This document shows, in pieces, positions 1 to 9,066 of a stretch of 64,000 nt of DNA. Location: positions 437,501 to 501,500 of the forward strand of contig NZ_CP097484.1 in NCBI RefSeq assembly GCF_023546765.1, in the 5' to 3' direction. The stretch is from Methylobacterium tardum (lineage in GTDB: Bacteria; Pseudomonadota; Alphaproteobacteria; Rhizobiales; Beijerinckiaceae). How positions within the stretch are numbered: the first letter of the stretch is position 1; the number at the start of each line of letters is the position of its first letter. The notes beneath the pieces were generated by a model. The model had not been told where the DNA came from. It ran no database searches and saw only the letters and a program-made list of their open reading frames with translations. The position numbers and the translations under genes were made by a program.

Positions 1-1364
1 ACCATTTCCGGGCTCAGGGGCATCCCTTCGCCAAGGCGATCCGCCGCGATCCGGTGGTGGACGATACCGCCCACGTGATGGACGTGACCTTCACGATCGA
101 TCCGGGCCCGATCGCGCGTCTCGGGCCGGTTTCCGTCAGCGGAGCCCCCGGCATCGATCCGGCGACGATCCGCTCGTTCATCTATGCCGAGCCGGGTGAC
201 CCGTACTCGCCGCAGGCAGTGGCAGCGATCCGGCGCTCGGTGGCGCGGATCGAGGGCATTGGAGGGGTGCGGGTCCGCGAGGGCACGGCACTCGACGCCG
301 ACGGCAACCTTCCACTGTTCGTCGATCTCAGCGAGCGCGAGCGCAACCTCGTGGGGGTGTCGGCGCGCTACTCGACGGTCGATGGGCCGGGCGTGCGCGC
401 CTACTACGCCAACCGCAACCTGTTCGGCGGCGGGGAGACCTTCCGGCTCGATGCGGACATCTACTATCTCGGCCTCGGCAACGATCCGTTCGCGACCCAG
501 CGCAAAATCGCCGGGATCGGCACCAACGGTCTCGGCGGCCGCCTGTCGGCGACCTACGTCCAGCCGGCGCTCTGGGGCAGCCGGAACGACCTTCTCGCCA
601 ATGCCTTCGTCACCCGCGAAGTGCAGCAGAGCTATCTGGTGGATGGCGGCGGCGCGTCGGCGGCGATCCGGCACCGCTTCTCCGACACGTTCTCGGCGCA
701 GGTCGGGCTCGACGCGCAGGTCGGCCGGTCGAAGGATGCCCTCGGCACGGTCAATTACCGGCTGATCGGCGTTCCGGCCTCGGTGACCTACGATTCCACC
801 GACAACCTCCTCGATCCGACCCGTGGTGTGCGGGCGATCGCGTCGCTCGCCGTCTATCCCGGCGCGGTCTCGTCGCCCGGAATCGTGGTCGCGAAGGCGC
901 AGGGCTCGACTTATTACGCCCTCGACGCGGAAGCGCGGTACATCCTGGCGGGCCGAGTCGGGTTCGGCTCGGTCGCCGGCGCGCCGCTGAGCGACATCCC
1001 GGACAATTTCCGCTTCTTCGCGGGCGGCGGCGGCTCGGTGCGCGGCTATCCCTACCGGACCCTCGGCCCGATCGGGCCTTACAACCTGCCGATCGGCGGC
1101 CGCAGCCTGCTGGAAGCCTCGCTGGAGGCCCGCATCAAGGTCACCGACACGATCGGGGTGGTGCCGTTCTTCGACGCAGGCACGGCCTTCGCCTCCGCGG
1201 TGCCGGATTTCGGCGAGAAGATCCGGAAATCGGTCGGCATCGGCCTGCGCTACTACACCGGGATCGGCCCGATCCGCGCGGATCTCGCCTTCCCGCTCGA
1301 CCCCTATAAGGGCGGCCACGTGCGACCGGCCGTCCTGTATCTCAGCCTGGGGCAGGCGTTCTGA
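1..1364 (+). CDS. tamA: TamA, outer-membrane translocation and assembly module protein (5' end outside the window)
   Basis: This is the C-terminal part of a BamA/Omp85-superfamily protein that works with TamB to insert outer-membrane proteins. The reading frame is open from the first bases of the window, so the gene starts upstream and the GTG at 54 is not a credible start. What is visible is the end of a POTRA-type region (roughly the first 110 residues) followed by a beta-barrel. The barrel carries the family's glycine-rich GGGSVRGYPYRTLGP lid motif near 1027-1075 and ends in a C-terminal Phe, as expected of a BAM-recognised beta signal. The stop at 1362-1364 directly abuts the tamB ATG, so the two genes are surely one operon. 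The tamB neighbour separates this from BamA itself. Confidence 0.9.
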   Translation, partial: HFRAQGHPFAKAIRRDPVVDDTAHVMDVTFTIDPGPIARLGPVSVSGAPGIDPATIRSFIYAEPGDPYSPQAVAAIRRSVARIEGIGGVRVREGTALDADGNLPLFVDLSERERNLVGVSARYSTVDGPGVRAYYANRNLFGGGETFRLDADIYYLGLGNDPFATQRKIAGIGTNGLGGRLSATYVQPALWGSRNDLLANAFVTREVQQSYLVDGGGASAAIRHRFSDTFSAQVGLDAQVGRSKDALGTVNYRLIGVPASVTYDSTDNLLDPTRGVRAIASLAVYPGAVSSPGIVVAKAQGSTYYALDAEARYILAGRVGFGSVAGAPLSDIPDNFRFFAGGGGSVRGYPYRTLGPIGPYNLPIGGRSLLEASLEARIKVTDTIGVVPFFDAGTAFASAVPDFGEKIRKSVGIGLRYYTGIGPIRADLAFPLDPYKGGHVRPAVLYLSLGQAF

Positions 1365-4300
1365 ATGGCTGTTGTTCACGGGCTGACAGACGCGCGACGG
1401 GCCTTCGGCAGGGCTGGGTGCCTGGCCTGCCTCCTGATCGGACTCGCCGTCCTTCTGACCACGGCTGTCACGCTGACGCGCGCCGACGAGGGCGATAAAA
1501 CAGTACTTGGCGGGCTGCTCTCGCGGGTGCTGTCGACGCCGTCGTCGCGGGTGGCCATCGGCGCTGTGGACGGTGCCCTGTCGTCCGACGCCACGATACG
1601 CGACGTCGCGGTGAGCGACCGCGACGGCGTCTGGCTGAAGCTCGACAAGGCGCGGATCGTCTGGCGCCGGCTCGCGCTGCTGTCGGGGCGGCTGGAGGTG
1701 GACAGCCTCGAGATCGGGCGTCTCGAAGTGCTGCGCCGCCCGGTGCCCGGCCCGACCCCGCCCGAGGCCAAGCCCGACGGCAAGCTGCTGCCGGACCTGC
1801 CCGTGAAGGTCGAGATCAAGGGGTTCAAGCTGGCCGAGCTGGTGCTCGGCGAGGCGGTCGCCGGGCAGCCGGCCCGGCTCTCGGCCGAGGGGCGGGCGCG
1901 ACTCGGCGCGGCGAGCGAAGGGCTCGACCTGCAGGCCCGGGCGCAGCGCATCGATGCGGCCGGGCGGTTCCTGCTCAGCCTGCTCTACGTGCCGACAGGC
2001 GATCGTCTTGATGTGAAGGCGAACCTGATCGAGCCGGCGGGAGGCCTGCTCTCGCGGGCGGCCAACATTCCCGGGGCGCCGCCCATCGACTTCGATCTCG
2101 ACGGGACGGGGACGCTCGACGCGTGGTCCGCCAAGCTCGACTTCGCCGCCGGGCCGGAGATCGGCGCCAAGGGCGGCGCGAAGATCTCCCGCATCGGTGC
2201 CGAGCGCCGGCTCGCCCTCGATCTCGCGGCGCGGATCGAGGGCCTCGTGCCGGGGCCGGCGGCCTCGGTGTTCGCGGGCACGACCAAGCTCGAAGGCGGT
2301 CTGGCCTTCGCCGACAGCGGCGCCTTCCGGATCGACCGGTTGGAATTGACCTCCCGCACCGCCCGTCTCGCGGCGGGTGGCAGCCTGTCCAAGGACCGGA
2401 TCGCCGACCTGACGCTCCAGGCCCGCGCCCTGCCGACCGAAGGCGCGGTCACCCGGGCCGGGGAGGCCGAGATCGGCAAGCTTGTGTTCGACGGCAGCCT
2501 GAAAGGCCCGATCACGGGGCCGACGATCCGCGGCAGCCTCGAAGCGGAGGGTCTGCGCAGCCGCGACTCGGCCCTGGAGCACATCGCGGCGCGTCTCGGT
2601 GTCGAGCCGCAGGGCGAGGCCGCGACGCAGCGTTTCGCAATCAGCGCGGACGGCACGGTCGAGGGGCTGCGGCTCGCCGATCCGGCCTTGCGCCGGGCCG
2701 TCGGCAGCCGCGCACAGCTCACGCTGCGGGCGACCTCCGGCCCGGACGGCGTGGTGGACGTCGCCGCGCTCCGCTTCGACGCCGAAACGGCGCGGGCGAC
2801 CTATGCCGGGCGCATCGGCCAGAACACGCTGACCGGGACCGTCACCGCCGCCCTGCCGGATCTCGCGGTCTTCTCCGGCATCGCGGGGCGCGGCCTGGCG
2901 GGCAGCCTGGACGCCAAGGCGCGGCTCAGCGGCCACGATCCGGCCCGCAAAGCCCTGGCAGCCGATCTCGACCTCACAACGGCGAAGCTCGTCACCGGAT
3001 TCGCGGCCGCGGACCGCGCCCTGGGACGCGCGCCGAGCCTTCAAGGACGAATCGCGCAATCCTACGACGGCTACGGCTTCGACCATCTGCGCCTGGACGG
3101 CACCGGCCTGACCGCGACGCTCCAGGGGGAGGCGACCTCAGCCAAAGCCGATGTGGCCGGCCGGCTCGACCTGAAGAGCCTCGCCGATCTTGACGGGCGT
3201 CTGACGGGGCGCGCCGGCATCGATGCGCGGCTCACCGGCTCCCTTGAGCACCCGGACCTCGCGGCGATCCTGACGGCGCCCGCCGCCACGGCCGACGGCA
3301 AGCCGATCCGGGACCTGCGGGTCGAAGCAATCCTGAAGGACGCACTTCTGGCTCCGGACGGCAGCCTGCGTCTCGGCGGCGACGTCGCCGGCAAGCCACT
3401 CACCGGCGAGGCCCACGTCGCGCACGCCGGTGCCGACTGGGTTGTCGACCGGCTCGCGCTGAATCTCGGCTCCGTCGCGGTAGAGGGAAATGCGCGGGTC
3501 GCGGCCGAGACCTGGCTGTCGACCGGTTCGCTGGCGGTGCGGGCCGGCAATCTGGAGGATCTCTCACCGCTGGCGCCGGAGCCGATCGCGGGACGGCTCG
3601 ATGCCGGCGTGACCCTCACCCGGGACGACGGGCGCCAGGATGCTGTCATCCGGGCGAGCGGGGCCGCCCTGCGCTACGGGACCTATGGCCTGACCCGGCT
3701 CGACGCCGATCTCAGGGGCCGCGACCTCCGGGCCCATCCGGTCCTGGACGGGCGCCTTGACGCCGACCGGCTGCTTGCCGCCGGACAGCAGATCGATGCG
3801 GTCCGGTTCGCCGCCGTCGCCAACCCGAGCGGCAGCGACGTGACGCTGACCGCCAAGGCCCGCGGGTTCGGACTCGACGCCGCCGCCCGGCTCGTTCCGG
3901 CCGAGGAGACGCGCATCGAGATCCAGCGGTTCGCGGCCACCCGCGGCGCTGACCGCTTCGCCCTGAGCGGACCGGCCACGATCACCCTGCGCGACGGCGG
4001 CGCGGTGATCGACAATATCGCGATCGCGGCGGGCTCCGGGCAGATCACGGTCGCGGGCCGGGCCGGGCGCGACCTCGATCTGCAGGTGGCGCTTCGCGCG
4101 CTGCCGCTCTCGCTCGCCCGGATCGCCGCCCCCGATCTCGCGCTGTCGGGGACTTTGGACGGCGAGGCCGAGCTGCGCGGGCCGGCCGACCGGCCCGAGG
4201 GTCGCTACGCGCTCACGATCGCCAAGCTGGTGGCGCCGCAGACCCGGCAGGCCGGCCTGCCGCCGATCGATGCCAGCGCCAAAGGAACCCTGTCGGACGG

Positions 4301-5714
4301 GAAGGCCAGCGTCGACGGGCGCGTGACGGCCGGGCGCGGCGTCGCCCTGACGGTGGCCGGGACGCTGCCGGTCGAGCCCGGCGGTCCCCTCGACCTGCGC
4401 GCCCGCGGGACCCTTGAGGCGGCGCTGGCCAATTCCATGCTCAGCGTCGGCGGCCAGAGCGTTACCGGCCGGGTCGCGATCGACGGCGGCGTCACCGGCA
4501 CGCTGGCGGCGCCCCGGGCACAGGGCGCGGCGGTGCTGACCGGCGGCAGCTTCACCGACCCGCTCAACGGTATTCGGCTCACCGCAATCGAGGGGCGGGT
4601 TACCGGCCAGGGGGACAGCCTCGTGGTCGAGCGGCTCAACGCCGCGACCCGCAACGGCGGCCGGGTCTCGGTCACCGGGCGTGTGGCCCTGCAGCCGGAC
4701 TTTCCCGGCAGCTTCCACGTCGTGGCCGACAGGGCCGAGCTGGTCTCGGGCCCGCTGATGACGGCCGTGTCGAGCGCCGATCTCACGCTGGCCGGCCCGC
4801 TGGTGCGGACGCCGCGCATCGCCGGCCGGGTGAATGTCGTGTCGATCGACGTCGCCGTGCCGGATCGCCTTCCCGCGACCGTTCGGCCTCTGCCGGGCGT
4901 GCGCCACGTCAACACCTCGCCGGACGTCCGGGCGCGCCTGGCGCAGCGGGCGGACCGGAAGGCCGCGATCAGCCCGGGGCGGCGTCCGAAGAAGCCCGCC
5001 GTGCCGTTCGACGCCACCCTCGACGTGACGGTGGATGCACCGAGCCGCATCTTCGTGCGCGGCCGCGGGATCGACGCGGAGCTCGGAGGTTCGCTGCGGG
5101 TCACCGGCACCTCCGCGGCGCCCAACGCCGTCGGCGCCTTCGCGATGCGCCGCGGCCGCCTCGAACTCGTCGGGCAGCGCCTCGATTTCAGCCGCGGCAA
5201 GCTGACCTTCGCGGGTAGTCTGACCACGCCCGAACTCGACTTTGCCGCCGAGACCAAGGCCGGCGACGTGACCGCGCGCGTCGCAGTCTCGGGGCCGGCG
5301 GACGCACCGCAATTCGCCCTGACCTCCGACCCGGTCCTACCGCAGGACGAGATCCTGTCGCGCCTGCTGTTCAAGAAGGCGGCCGGCGGCCTGTCGCCGT
5401 TCCAGGCCCTGCAGCTCGCGCAGGCGGTCGCGCAGCTCTCGGGCGGCGCCGCCGGACCGGACCTGTTCGAGCAGGCGCGCAAGGGCCTTGGACTCGACAG
5501 CCTCGACGTCTCGACCGGGGCCAGCGGCGGGCCGGCGCTCGGCGCCTCGCGCTACATCTCGGACCGGGTCAGCGTCGGCGTGAAGGCCGGTGCCAAGCCC
5601 GCCGACACGGCGGTCGGCGTCGATTTCGACGTGACGCGGCGGATCAAGCTGAAGGGTGAGGCGGGGAGCGACGGCCGCACCAGCCTCGGCGTCGGCGCCG
5701 AATACGAGTGGTAG
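1365..5714 (+). CDS. tamB: TamB, translocation and assembly module inner-membrane protein (DUF490 family)
   Basis: A 1449-residue protein with an N-terminal membrane anchor (about residues 15-38) followed by a very long repetitive beta-rich region typical of AsmA/TamB proteins. These span the periplasm and are thought to move lipid or assist outer-membrane protein assembly with TamA. The C-terminal conserved TamB domain is recognisable in the last 350 residues: a DPVLPQDEILSRLLF segment is followed by the motif in which the chain repeatedly ends on 'ISDRVSVGVKAG' and a terminal 'LGVGAEYEW'. Length and location next to tamA fit the family. The ATG starts on the base after the tamA stop. Long open frames on the opposite strand of this gene are GC-bias shadows. 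Confidence 0.93.
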   Translation: MAVVHGLTDARRAFGRAGCLACLLIGLAVLLTTAVTLTRADEGDKTVLGGLLSRVLSTPSSRVAIGAVDGALSSDATIRDVAVSDRDGVWLKLDKARIVWRRLALLSGRLEVDSLEIGRLEVLRRPVPGPTPPEAKPDGKLLPDLPVKVEIKGFKLAELVLGEAVAGQPARLSAEGRARLGAASEGLDLQARAQRIDAAGRFLLSLLYVPTGDRLDVKANLIEPAGGLLSRAANIPGAPPIDFDLDGTGTLDAWSAKLDFAAGPEIGAKGGAKISRIGAERRLALDLAARIEGLVPGPAASVFAGTTKLEGGLAFADSGAFRIDRLELTSRTARLAAGGSLSKDRIADLTLQARALPTEGAVTRAGEAEIGKLVFDGSLKGPITGPTIRGSLEAEGLRSRDSALEHIAARLGVEPQGEAATQRFAISADGTVEGLRLADPALRRAVGSRAQLTLRATSGPDGVVDVAALRFDAETARATYAGRIGQNTLTGTVTAALPDLAVFSGIAGRGLAGSLDAKARLSGHDPARKALAADLDLTTAKLVTGFAAADRALGRAPSLQGRIAQSYDGYGFDHLRLDGTGLTATLQGEATSAKADVAGRLDLKSLADLDGRLTGRAGIDARLTGSLEHPDLAAILTAPAATADGKPIRDLRVEAILKDALLAPDGSLRLGGDVAGKPLTGEAHVAHAGADWVVDRLALNLGSVAVEGNARVAAETWLSTGSLAVRAGNLEDLSPLAPEPIAGRLDAGVTLTRDDGRQDAVIRASGAALRYGTYGLTRLDADLRGRDLRAHPVLDGRLDADRLLAAGQQIDAVRFAAVANPSGSDVTLTAKARGFGLDAAARLVPAEETRIEIQRFAATRGADRFALSGPATITLRDGGAVIDNIAIAAGSGQITVAGRAGRDLDLQVALRALPLSLARIAAPDLALSGTLDGEAELRGPADRPEGRYALTIAKLVAPQTRQAGLPPIDASAKGTLSDGKASVDGRVTAGRGVALTVAGTLPVEPGGPLDLRARGTLEAALANSMLSVGGQSVTGRVAIDGGVTGTLAAPRAQGAAVLTGGSFTDPLNGIRLTAIEGRVTGQGDSLVVERLNAATRNGGRVSVTGRVALQPDFPGSFHVVADRAELVSGPLMTAVSSADLTLAGPLVRTPRIAGRVNVVSIDVAVPDRLPATVRPLPGVRHVNTSPDVRARLAQRADRKAAISPGRRPKKPAVPFDATLDVTVDAPSRIFVRGRGIDAELGGSLRVTGTSAAPNAVGAFAMRRGRLELVGQRLDFSRGKLTFAGSLTTPELDFAAETKAGDVTARVAVSGPADAPQFALTSDPVLPQDEILSRLLFKKAAGGLSPFQALQLAQAVAQLSGGAAGPDLFEQARKGLGLDSLDVSTGASGGPALGASRYISDRVSVGVKAGAKPADTAVGVDFDVTRRIKLKGEAGSDGRTSLGVGAEYEW

Positions 5715-5842
5715 TCGGCGGCGGACCCACGGAGATCGGCCCGATCGGCGTGGCGGTTCGGGATCGACACGCCCGGTCAATGGTTTAGGTTCAGCGCAAG
5801 CGGCCCCGGCAGCCGCGGATCGGGCGGGAAACATCCAGAACG

Positions 5843-6160
5843 ATGGACGAGCTTTTCGAGACGGACGACGACGTCCCGGTGCCGGAGGGCGGGTTCCTCC
5901 GGATGCTGCCGATCATCAATCGGCGCGGCCTGCATGCCCGCGCCTCCGCGAAGTTCGTGCAGACCGTCGAGCGCTACCAAGCCGCGGTCACGGTGACCCG
6001 GGCGGGCGAGACGGTCGGCGGCCGCTCGATCATGGGCCTGCTGACCCTGGGCGCCGCCATGGGCACCCGCATCGCCGTGACGGCCGTCGGTCAGGATGCC
6101 GAGCCGTGCCTCGACGCCATCGAGGCATTGCTCGCCAACCGCTTCGGCGAAGACGAGTAG
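5843..6160 (+). CDS. ptsH: HPr-family phosphocarrier protein
   Basis: A 105-residue HPr-like protein of the phosphotransferase system. The phosphoacceptor histidine sits in RRGLHARAS (His31) and the regulatory serine region is GGRSIMGLL (Ser62), the two hallmark sites of HPr. Relative to classical 85-90 residue HPr there is an acidic N-terminal extension of about 16 residues. Alphaproteobacterial HPr generally serves the regulatory nitrogen-PTS rather than sugar uptake. The usual partners (EIIA-Man, hprK, chvG/chvI) are not adjacent here, since the upstream neighbour is tamB and the downstream one is convergent nth. Ser62 would allow HprK control, but no hprK lies in this window. Confidence 0.88.
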   Translation: MDELFETDDDVPVPEGGFLRMLPIINRRGLHARASAKFVQTVERYQAAVTVTRAGETVGGRSIMGLLTLGAAMGTRIAVTAVGQDAEPCLDAIEALLANRFGEDE

Positions 6161-6166
6161 CGACTT

Positions 6167-6880
6167 TCAGGTCGCCTTCCCCGGCCAGGTGCACAGATCC
6201 GCGACGAGGCAGCGCGGGCAGGCCGGCTTGCGGGCCGTGCAGGTGTCCCGGCCGTGACGGAACAGCCAGACATGCGCGCCGTCCTTGAACCGCTCCGGCA
6301 CGATCCGGGCGAGTCCGTCGGCGACGGCATCGACGGTGGCGCCCGGCGCCAGCGGTATCCTGTTCGATACGCGGAAGACATGCGTATCGACCGCGATCAC
6401 CGGCTCATGAAACGCGAAATTCGCCGTCACTTCCGCGCTCTTGCGGCCAATGCCCGGCAGGCGGCGCATCTCCGCGGCGCTGCGCGGGACCGCGCCGCCG
6501 AATTCCGACATCAGGGCGGCCGAAAGCTTGACGATGTTGCGCGCCTTGGACGGCCCGAGCCCGACCGGGCGGATGATCTCGGTGATGCGCGCCTCGCCCA
6601 GATCCAGCATCCCGGCCGGATCCCGGACTTCGGAAAACAGCACGTCGGCGATGCGGGACACGGTCGGCCCGGTGGATTGGGCCGAGAGCAGCACCGTCAC
6701 GAGCAGGCGGAACGGGTCGGTCTGGTCGAGCCCGGCCTTTGGATCCGGGTCGGCCTCGGCCAGACGTGCGAGCACGGCCGCGACACGGTCCGCGTCTCCG
6801 GTCTCGGGAGGCGAGATCGCCCGGCCGGTGGACGTCCGGCGTGGGGCGGTTGGGAGACCTTGGGTTGTGTGGCGCGCCAT
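6167..6880 (-). CDS. nth: Endonuclease III (DNA glycosylase/AP lyase)
   Basis: A 237-residue base-excision-repair enzyme that removes oxidised pyrimidines and nicks AP sites. The helix-hairpin-helix LPGIGRKSA carries the catalytic lysine, and VDTHV carries the catalytic aspartate. The C-terminus has the [4Fe-4S] cluster ligands in the exact C-x6-C-x2-C-x5-C spacing (CTARKPACPRCLVADLC). The conserved substrate-recognition segment reads SAQSTGPTV rather than the more usual SAQ-T-D form. The stop lies six bases from the end of the convergent ptsH gene. Start ATG at 6878-6880; about 25 unstructured residues precede the conserved domain. Confidence 0.93.
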   Translation of the reverse strand: MARHTTQGLPTAPRRTSTGRAISPPETGDADRVAAVLARLAEADPDPKAGLDQTDPFRLLVTVLLSAQSTGPTVSRIADVLFSEVRDPAGMLDLGEARITEIIRPVGLGPSKARNIVKLSAALMSEFGGAVPRSAAEMRRLPGIGRKSAEVTANFAFHEPVIAVDTHVFRVSNRIPLAPGATVDAVADGLARIVPERFKDGAHVWLFRHGRDTCTARKPACPRCLVADLCTWPGKAT

Positions 6881-6943
6881 GAAGGCGAGCTAGAGCCCCG
6901 GCGGGCGCTCCGACAGCCGCACCGCGCGCGGCGGATTGACCGG

Positions 6944-7807
6944 TCAGACCCTCGCCCGCCGCCAGGGCACGGCGCTCGGCCCGGCGCCGAGATGAAGGGT
7001 TCCGGCCACGACCTCGCCGGCCCGGCGCAGGAACTCGACCCGCAACGCGCCGCGGCGGGCAAACAGGCGGCTCACCACCCGGACGAACGAGGCCTCGGCC
7101 GGATCCGCGATGATCGGGCGTTTGGCGGTCCGGGCGTCGAGGGTGAGAAAGGTCTCGACCGCATCGCGCACCGCGTCGGGCCCGTTCACCGCGACGATCT
7201 CGGATCCAGGCAGCTCCCAGCCCTCGGGCCGGACGCCGACGAGGCTGTCGGCCGGGATCCGCCGCGGCGGTGCCGCGCGGCGCGCCGCGAGGACGGGGCG
7301 GAAGGGGACCGGGTTGCGCGCGGGCTCGACCGCTCCCGCGAGGCGGATCGGGCGACGCAGCGCGCCGAGCCGCGCCCGCAGGGCGCGATCCACCGCCTCT
7401 GCGGCCGCCGTCTCGACCAGGGCGGCGACCTCCGCCTCGTCCGGCTGCCAGGGCACGGCGCGGCCGCCCAGGACGGGATGGGGCATCGCTAGCGGCACCA
7501 CGCCGCGCAGCGCTTCAAGACCGGTCTCGGCGTCCCGGTCCCAGGCGAGGGCCACCGCGATCCGGCGCCCGGCCGGACGGTGCTGGGCAAGCGGCAGCAG
7601 GTGATCGGGGTCGCGCAGCGGATCGTTGACGGCGTTCCTGACCAGCAGTGCCCGCCAGGCGGAAACGGACGCCGCATCCACGGCACCGGGCCTGCGCAGA
7701 TCGACCCGCCAGGCCGCGCGGCTTTCCCCGAAGCCGGAAACCGTCTGCGTCGCGGGCGCCGCCCTCTCGAGCAGGCCGCCCTGTATCACGGTGAAGCGTG
7801 GCGCCAT
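6944..7807 (-). CDS. Putative GNAT-like (BioF2/CelD-like acetyltransferase domain) protein
   Basis: A 287-residue protein that I recognise only in outline. The N-terminal half has the 'aWraLl...' pattern and the C-terminal segment (residues about 225-275: FVRVVSRLFARRGALRVEFL, then GEVVAGTLHLGAG) resembles the core of the Acetyltransf_6/BioF2-like fold that is also seen in CelD/FemAB-type proteins. It stops soon after that core, so it is shorter than typical members (about 350-400 residues) and could be a reduced or degenerate version. The ATG at 7805-7807 is preceded by AGGACAGG, a fair ribosome-binding site. It lies downstream of the CobW-like gene on the same strand with a 104-base gap. 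Function unknown. Confidence 0.55.
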   Translation of the reverse strand: MAPRFTVIQGGLLERAAPATQTVSGFGESRAAWRVDLRRPGAVDAASVSAWRALLVRNAVNDPLRDPDHLLPLAQHRPAGRRIAVALAWDRDAETGLEALRGVVPLAMPHPVLGGRAVPWQPDEAEVAALVETAAAEAVDRALRARLGALRRPIRLAGAVEPARNPVPFRPVLAARRAAPPRRIPADSLVGVRPEGWELPGSEIVAVNGPDAVRDAVETFLTLDARTAKRPIIADPAEASFVRVVSRLFARRGALRVEFLRRAGEVVAGTLHLGAGPSAVPWRRARV

Positions 7808-7911
7808 CGCCTGTCCTGCCTGTCGACGCGTCGTCCCATTTCGGGACGATCCGGCGCTGCGGAAGCGCCATTCGGGTCGATGGTTTCAAGGACGATGCCG
7901 CGCGCCGGCTC

Positions 7912-9006
7912 TCAGAAACCCGACAGCGCGAGGGGATTGTCGGTGAGGGCGGCGGCATCCGGGGCGTCCACACGCGGGCGCCCCAGGAACGCGTCCCACA
8001 ACTGATGCACGAAGGCCGGATCCAAGTCGCGCAGGATCAGCACGAGCCGGGACGTGTGGTCGGGATCGGGCCAGGCCGGCAGCGTCAGGGGCGCGTGGAA
8101 CACGTGCTGCACTCCGTGTACCACGATGGGGTGGTCGGGATCGTCGGCGAGCGCGACGATGCCCTTCAGCCGCAGCAGCTTCGGCCCATGGCCTGACCGC
8201 AGCAGGTCCATGAACATCTCGAAAGCGGGGCGGGGCACCGGGGCTTCGCTGGTCAGGCACAGGGCCCGGATCGACGCGTCGTGCCGGTTCACGTCGTGCG
8301 CGTGAAGATCCGCCTCCGCCAGCGTCGCGTCACCCAGCCACGCCCGGACGTCGGCCGCCTTGCCGTCGAGGCCGAACAGCCCGCCGAGCAGCGCGTCCGC
8401 GGGTTCCGCCGGGAGGACGATCGGGGCCGCCGGATTGAGCGCGGCGAGCCGTGCGCGAATCCCGGCCGTATCGCCCGTCAGATCCGCCTTCGTGAGGACG
8501 AGCCGGTCGGCGACCGCGGCCTGCCGCACAGCCTCCGGATGGGCGTCGAGGGTCGCCGCCCCCGTGACGGCATCCACCACGGTCACGACGGCCTGAAGCC
8601 GGTACCGGAGCACGAGATACGGGTGATAGATCAGCGCGTGCAGGATCGGCGCCGGGTCGGCGAGGCCGGTGGTCTCGATCACCACGCGGCGGAACGGCCG
8701 GATCCGGCCGTTGTCGCGCTTGCGCAGCAGATCCTCCAGCGTCGCGATCAGGTCGCCGCGCACCGTGCAGCACAGGCAGCCGGCGCCCAGAAGGATCATG
8801 TCCTCGTCGACCGTCTCGATCAGGAGGTGGTCGAGACCGATCTCGCCGAACTCGTTGACGATCACCACCGTGTCGGCGAGCGCGGGGTCACGCAGGAGCC
8901 GGTTCAGCAGCGTGGTCTTGCCGGCGCCCAGGAATCCGGTGAGCACGGTGAGCGGGATCGGCTCCGGGCGGCGCGGATCCGGGGCAGGCGCGGGACTGAG
9001 TGACAT
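7912..9006 (-). CDS. CobW/COG0523-family GTPase (metal chaperone-like)
   Basis: A 364-residue G3E-family P-loop GTPase. Walker A is GFLGAGKTT (residues 24-32), and the metal-binding CLCC motif (residues 77-80) follows an invariant-looking NEFGEIGLD switch segment. A CobW C-terminal domain occupies roughly residues 240-350. Family members deliver zinc or cobalt to target proteins or assist B12 synthesis. No cobalamin genes are nearby and no Zur box could be identified, so the metal is undetermined. I chose the ATG at 9004-9006 because it leaves 60 bases to the upstream gene and begins just before the conserved domain; an in-frame ATG at 9061-9063 would add 19 residues without similarity. Confidence 0.85.
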   Translation of the reverse strand: MSLSPAPAPDPRRPEPIPLTVLTGFLGAGKTTLLNRLLRDPALADTVVIVNEFGEIGLDHLLIETVDEDMILLGAGCLCCTVRGDLIATLEDLLRKRDNGRIRPFRRVVIETTGLADPAPILHALIYHPYLVLRYRLQAVVTVVDAVTGAATLDAHPEAVRQAAVADRLVLTKADLTGDTAGIRARLAALNPAAPIVLPAEPADALLGGLFGLDGKAADVRAWLGDATLAEADLHAHDVNRHDASIRALCLTSEAPVPRPAFEMFMDLLRSGHGPKLLRLKGIVALADDPDHPIVVHGVQHVFHAPLTLPAWPDPDHTSRLVLILRDLDPAFVHQLWDAFLGRPRVDAPDAAALTDNPLALSGF

Positions 9007-9066
9007 GGGCGTCGAAGTGGGGTCTGCCGGCGCCCGCGGCAACGCGCCGGCGCCGAGCGGCAAGTC

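Noticed and set aside
3564..5312. A 582-residue open frame on the minus strand of tamB
   Set aside because: It lies wholly within tamB, has low-complexity Arg/Gly/Pro-rich composition and no motif; a GC-bias shadow.
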